From the NCBI RefSeq assembly GCF_945859685.1, contig NC_079147.1, positions 132,643,645 to 132,707,644 on the forward strand: a DNA stretch of 64,000 nt. Reading direction: 5' to 3'. Source of the DNA: Eupeodes corollae (lineage: Eukaryota; Arthropoda; Insecta; Diptera; Syrphidae). Made by a program: the position numbers and the translations under genes. Below are positions 60,301-64,000 of the stretch, piece by piece (within the stretch, counting starts at the first letter, position 1; the number at the start of each line of letters is the position of its first letter). The notes under the pieces are model-generated. The model was not told the origin of the DNA, made no database searches, and saw only the letters and a program-made list of their open reading frames with translations.

Positions 60301-61363
60301 CAAAATTCTTATTGGTACTATTGTTGCGCCAAAAAATCTTTTTTTACTTTGACTAGCCGACAGAGAATCATAGCCAGTATGAATACAAATATTATTAAAT
60401 GTTCGATGTGATTTTCCGAGATGTATTCATTGTTAAGAAGTTTTTTTGTAAACAAATTTCAGTTTTCCATTTGCATAGTTTTTTCTTATCATTCTTTGAA
60501 TCTTTAGAATCATACAAAAAGAAAACATGAATTAAAATACTTTAATAGGTAAGAAAGAAAATTTATTTTTAGCTAATTTTTAAACTTCAACCCTCGTTAA
60601 AGTAAAATTTTTGTAATTTTGAGTTTGTCATGCATGCTTGTAATAGACGCGTTTTTATTTCGTTATTTTTTGTTTTTATTTTAATTTTGGTTTTGGATCG
60701 AATGCATACTCGTAATTTAAGTGAGCACTATACAATTAAATTAAAATTAATAACGTTCACTTCTATAGGCAGCGAAATGCAACAATCAAGTTTATTTCGT
60801 TTTCTTGCAGTTGGGATGGTAAAACAACCAACATCCGAACAATCAGAGTTTACAATGTCTAATGAAGATTTTCCTGCGCTCCCTGGCACTCAGAATTCCG
60901 ATGGTACAACAAATGCCGGTCTATCGGAAAACAACCTGGACGGAACGGAAAAATCTATGAACTCAATTGTTGGTAGTGGCTTGAGTGTTGGGGGTGGTAT
61001 GGATCATCAAAACGACAATTCCAGCAATGATAAAATTGTGAAAAGAGGAGTACAAACCTCTCCTGATGGTAAAATTTGATATTTATATTTGTTAAATTTG
61101 AAAAATTATTATTATATATGTATGTATTTAATTGAGTTTGTTTTAAATTAAATTATAGGTAAAGTCACAAACATCCCAGCGACCATGGTTAATAATCAAT
61201 TTGGAATGGTTGGTTTGCTGACATTTATAAGGGCGGCTGAGTCTGATCCAAATTTAGTGAGTTTAGCCATGGGACAGGATTTAACTGGACTAGGGTTGAA
61301 TTTAAATTCACAAGAGAATTTACATCCTACATTCGCGGGACCTTTTGCGGATCAGCCCTGCAG
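57301..61363 (+). CDS. Rga: Regena / NOT2 (CNOT2), N-terminal exons, cut by window edge
   Basis: Exons: 57298-57433 (ATG at 57301), 57496-57680 or 57683, 57752-57974, 60811-61068 and 61159-61363, with agreeing phases. The product starts MANLNFQQPPRSIAN, is rich in Gly/Ser/Gln, and holds the two family blocks LLDLSEFPSLTNVR and SNEDFPALPGTQ. The most conserved part follows: KRGVQTSPDGKVTNIPATMV, NNQFGMVGLLTFIRAAESDP and LGLNLNSQENLHPTFAGPF, ending ADQPCR at a phase-2 donor. The expected continuation (PQDIDYH and the NOT box) is not in the remaining 2.6 kb. The protein joins NOT1 and NOT3 in the CCR4-NOT complex that deadenylates mRNA. In exon 2 an alternative acceptor at 57513 is also in frame. 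Confidence 0.92.
57975..60810. other. Rga intron 3 with a local tandem duplication
   Basis: About 58960-59060 and 59070-59170 are two diverged tandem copies of a roughly 108-bp unit (both with AAGTTGCTCACGAG, TTCAATTT and ATTTTATTCAGTG). A 70-codon minus-strand frame (58936-58724, starting MKERPKGMPSSAERRL) has no recognised family. Nothing else found. Confidence 0.45.
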
Positions 61364-61479
61364 GTATGTTGTTAAAAATATAAAGTTTGTTTTTTTTAGA
61401 TGTGTGCTTCTCAAGAAGAATTAACGCACTTAATTTAATGTTATGTAAAATAATTTAGATTTATTTTAAACATAAGGGT

Positions 61480-62330
61480 TTTCCATCAGGTTTTAAAAAT
61501 GATTTCGAGCAAATGAACGCCGCGCCGGCCGTGGCTATCTCTAATATGTAGGTAGATTGGAGGATTTTCCATTCTCAGAAGATTTTGATAAATCAGAGAA
61601 GTTTAGCTTGAACGCAGACGAAAGAATTGTAATTGTTTCTTTCTGTGTGACAATTGGGTATATAGATTGTGTTTTGTTTTTCTTAATACCAGAGTAGTGA
61701 TGAGTATAGGTCAACGACCTCTGCCTGTGGATGGTTTTGAAATTCTGATTGAATTGTTCTTATGATATCCGAGACAATAAACGTGTTGTAAAAAATATTT
61801 GGTGATTTACTAACAGAATAAGGATCTTTATCAAAGTATTCTTTACCCACAATGCTTTGTAAGCAGGAACCCACATAATTTTAGTTTTGTGTGCTATCTT
61901 GATAACACTATCTCTAAGACTCGTAATTGCTGGAGAACTGTTGTTTTGGTGGTGACTGAGAGTCTGTCTGTGCATACGACCCAGTGAACTTTTGTGTTGC
62001 AAGCGTATTTTAAGGATTCGTAGAGCAAGAGCTTCTAGGGAAAAAATGATGTTTGTTCAGACAGTAGACCAAGTCTAATAAGATCACCATTATGTGCTGT
62101 TACAGCAAAACCAGTATATTTTTCAGTTTTTGAACCGTTGGAGAATATGAATTTCCGGTACTTATTTTTTGGAGTGTGTTCTTAAGAGAATTTGTATACT
62201 GACAGTTCAAAGGATTCCGGTCTGTACATCCAAGGAGGGTTTGGAGACGATTGAATACCATTCATTTTAGTAGGCAAGCTAAAAATTATATTGTATCTTT
62301 ATTTATAATGAATCTTGACGGAAACAATAG
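61480..62330 (-). mobile_element. LINE fragment with RNase H domain in Rga intron
   Basis: Minus-strand frames in order: KFIFSNGSKTEKYTGFAV (RNase H first acidic block) near 62150, then LHRQ..HQNNSSPAITSLRD and KTKIMWVPAYKALWVKN (the WVP.H-type block) near 61960-61860, and SLQ-like remains to 61683. Several stops and frame changes show decay. Likely the same broad LINE group as 53690-54605 but on the opposite strand. Confidence 0.6.
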
Positions 62331-62759
62331 TTAAAGTTGATTCTTCATATCTCGTCAAGTGAAGCAATCCGGATTTTAATTTTTGAATGTGTTGATTGAT
62401 CGGTTTACAGCTTGATGATTAGTTGGTTTTATTATGTCTAGTGTTAATTTTGGACAGTTACCTTAAATGCTGAACCCATAATGTATTTTGTTTAATATTA
62501 AGATATTTGTAAGATAACTTAGTGTGTTTATGTGAATTTAACATTTTTCTTACATGAGAAATATTTCATTACATTCAGCTTTGCAGAAAGTGTTCCTTTT
62601 AAGTCTAATACAAAATTCTGATCACTTAAATTTATTGTTAAGGTTTAATCCTGCTATACACCTATGAACAGGTTATAATTCTACATCATTTAAACTTAAT
62701 TTTTAACTGGCACAAGGTTTTTTTCTACATATATGTGAAGTGTTTTACATTTTTGTATT

Positions 62760-63610
62760 CATATATTAGCTCCAGAAAAAGTAGACCAATCTTTAATATC
62801 TTAAAATAAATTTGCAAAGGTAGTTTTGGGTATTGTCAAGTCATTTTTTTGGGCCATATCATATAAAGCGGAGTCGGCTAGATATGGCATTAGTGATGAT
62901 GCGGCAAAAGCAATGGAATCTAATGACACTTCCGTAATTGCATTTGATCTTATGAAAACCTTGCCAACTCCAGTCATTTCAAGGGGTATGCGCTATAATA
63001 AGAGGCAGTTTTGGACGAATTGTCTAGGTATCCATGACATGATAAAGAAGAAAGCTTACATATTTTTGGGATTAGTCGGTTGGATCAAGAGGTGTCCCAG
63101 AAATTGGCTGCAGCTTATTGCATTATATCAAAAATTTTGTGAGTACCTCAAATTTAATTATGTACAAAGAACAGTGTGGTCCGCAAAATAGGAATATTAT
63201 TTTGGGCCAATATATTGTTTAAAATTGGTCACAAATTTGTATTGAGTAGAAATTCTTACTTACCTTGTGATCAAGACTTCGGTCTTATCAAAAAACAAAA
63301 GAAGTATTTAAAAGACATTTTTGGTATAGGGTTATAGCAGCAGCAAGAAAGAAGGATCCATTTAAAATTATTGTTATGGATGGATCTGGGATGTTAATAA
63401 AGGAAAAGTGGAATGGCTTAAGATTCAATGGCTTCAATTTTTGAAAGGGGGTCTCTTTTCTAACAAGACAGTAATAACGAAGACGTGCTATTTGAAATTG
63501 TGATATTAAAAAAGATTATCTACAGTAATCACAGATCTCGAATTAACGTTTCCAAAAGGAAATGCCGTAAGTGAAGGGAAAAAGAAAGATTTACTCGACT
63601 TACTAAACCC
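62760..63610 (+). pseudogene. Unclassified insect transposase-like relic
   Basis: A plus-strand frame (62826-63191) has MKTLPTPVISRGMRYNKRQF and WTNCLGIHDM, then shifts frame to RGVPEIGCSLLHYI, MYKEQCGPQNRNI and later LPCDQDFGLIKKQKK. This block order belongs to a common but poorly named arthropod transposase-like family (its usual form reads FDL.KTLPTPVLS, YYKRQLWTY..GIH, S.SCGGQNRN). At least two frameshifts. Acidic residues at FDLMK and in the QNRN block could be catalytic positions; superfamily unknown to me. Confidence 0.55.
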
Positions 63611-64000
63611 CGAGTTACCAGGACTTTTATAGGTACTTGACAACTGTTTCTACAGACAGCGACGTTAGCTTAGTTGAATTAGTACATGATAATAAAGAGT
63701 GATAGTTTCATAGCAGTCTTAATTCATAACTTGTTACTATTTTATACTAAGAAATTCATAATAAAAAAAATGTAATAACTTGTATTTTTAATTTTTTGTG
63801 TAACCAACTTACTTTTTAAAAATTATTTCTGTATCCAGAAAGCAGAAGTGGTGTAAGCCACACAAAACCCAGTAAATCACACATTTACAGAAGATTAAAA
63901 TTTTTAAATAAGAGATATTCCTCCAGACATGCCAAATCTGAAGTTTTGTAGGCATTATTTTAAATAGGAAACCAATAATAAACAAATGTTTTTCTTCAAT
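63611..64000. other. Right edge of window, inside Rga intron
   Basis: AT-rich; nothing recognised. The remaining Rga exons must lie further right. Confidence 0.4.

Noticed and set aside
60630..60810. Met-start reading frame with a hydrophobic stretch upstream of the Rga exon at 60811
   Set aside because: It is intron sequence in frame with the exon; the acceptor TTTCTTGCAG at 60801-60810 and the phase from exon 57974 fix the true border.
1..64000. CRISPR arrays, bacterial operons or prophage
   Set aside because: All genes have spliceosomal introns and insect affinities; the repeats seen are transposons, snoRNA paralogues or microsatellites.

Overview
The window is AT-rich animal nuclear DNA, almost certainly from a higher fly (Diptera). 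Four conserved insect genes with ordinary spliceosomal introns can be read exon by exon: krasavietz (kra, the eIF5-mimic/BZW protein, minus strand, 1814-7851), a CutC copper-homeostasis homologue (plus, 29046-29804), Vha26 (V-ATPase subunit E, minus, 34926-44351) and Regena (Rga, the NOT2/CNOT2 subunit of CCR4-NOT, plus, from about 57301 and running off the right edge). From memory, kra, Vha26 and Rga also lie close together in Drosophila, so the order is probably ancestral. This was not checked.

Region by region: 150-890 holds a decayed Tc1-like transposase. 1814-7851 is kra; three of its introns carry nine sequences that fit box H/ACA snoRNAs (hinge box, ACA three bases from the 3' end, two hairpins), all on the kra strand and in four paralogous families. 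8200-11290 is the kra upstream region with no gene seen. 11300-23857 is one decayed RAG1/Transib-like transposase gene broken by two insertions: a 281-bp MITE (12093-12373) and an 11.1-kb element (12431-23578) with 32-bp inverted ends and an 8-bp target duplication that resembles the P superfamily. The 11.1-kb element carries a compound PIF/Harbinger element (two nearly identical 3.3-kb units plus 1.4-kb inverted arms) and, on its minus strand, a set of exons with splice sites. The last of these exons encode part of dynactin subunit p62, which points to capture of host gene DNA.

26181-27235 is a 5'-truncated LINE with a perfect 11-bp target duplication. CutC follows. 30345-32240 is an RTE-like LINE split by another LINE. 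32776-33000 is a tRNA-derived SINE. Vha26 has an 8.4-kb first intron filled with two LINE remnants and a Tc1/mariner relic, and a Harbinger element sits about 420 bp upstream of its start codon. 46926-48417 is a 1.5-kb inverted-repeat element with an 8-bp target duplication. 48430-57297 is Rga upstream or 5' intron sequence with a LINE (53690-54605) and another RTE-like remnant (55490-56215). Five coding exons of Rga are seen up to 61363. The C-terminal NOT-box exons lie beyond the window, behind a LINE RNase H fragment and an unclassified transposase relic.

The four host genes do not form a pathway; they act in translation control, copper handling, proton pumping and mRNA deadenylation. The most unusual parts are the snoRNA cluster inside kra and the gene-carrying P-like element with its nested Harbinger pair.
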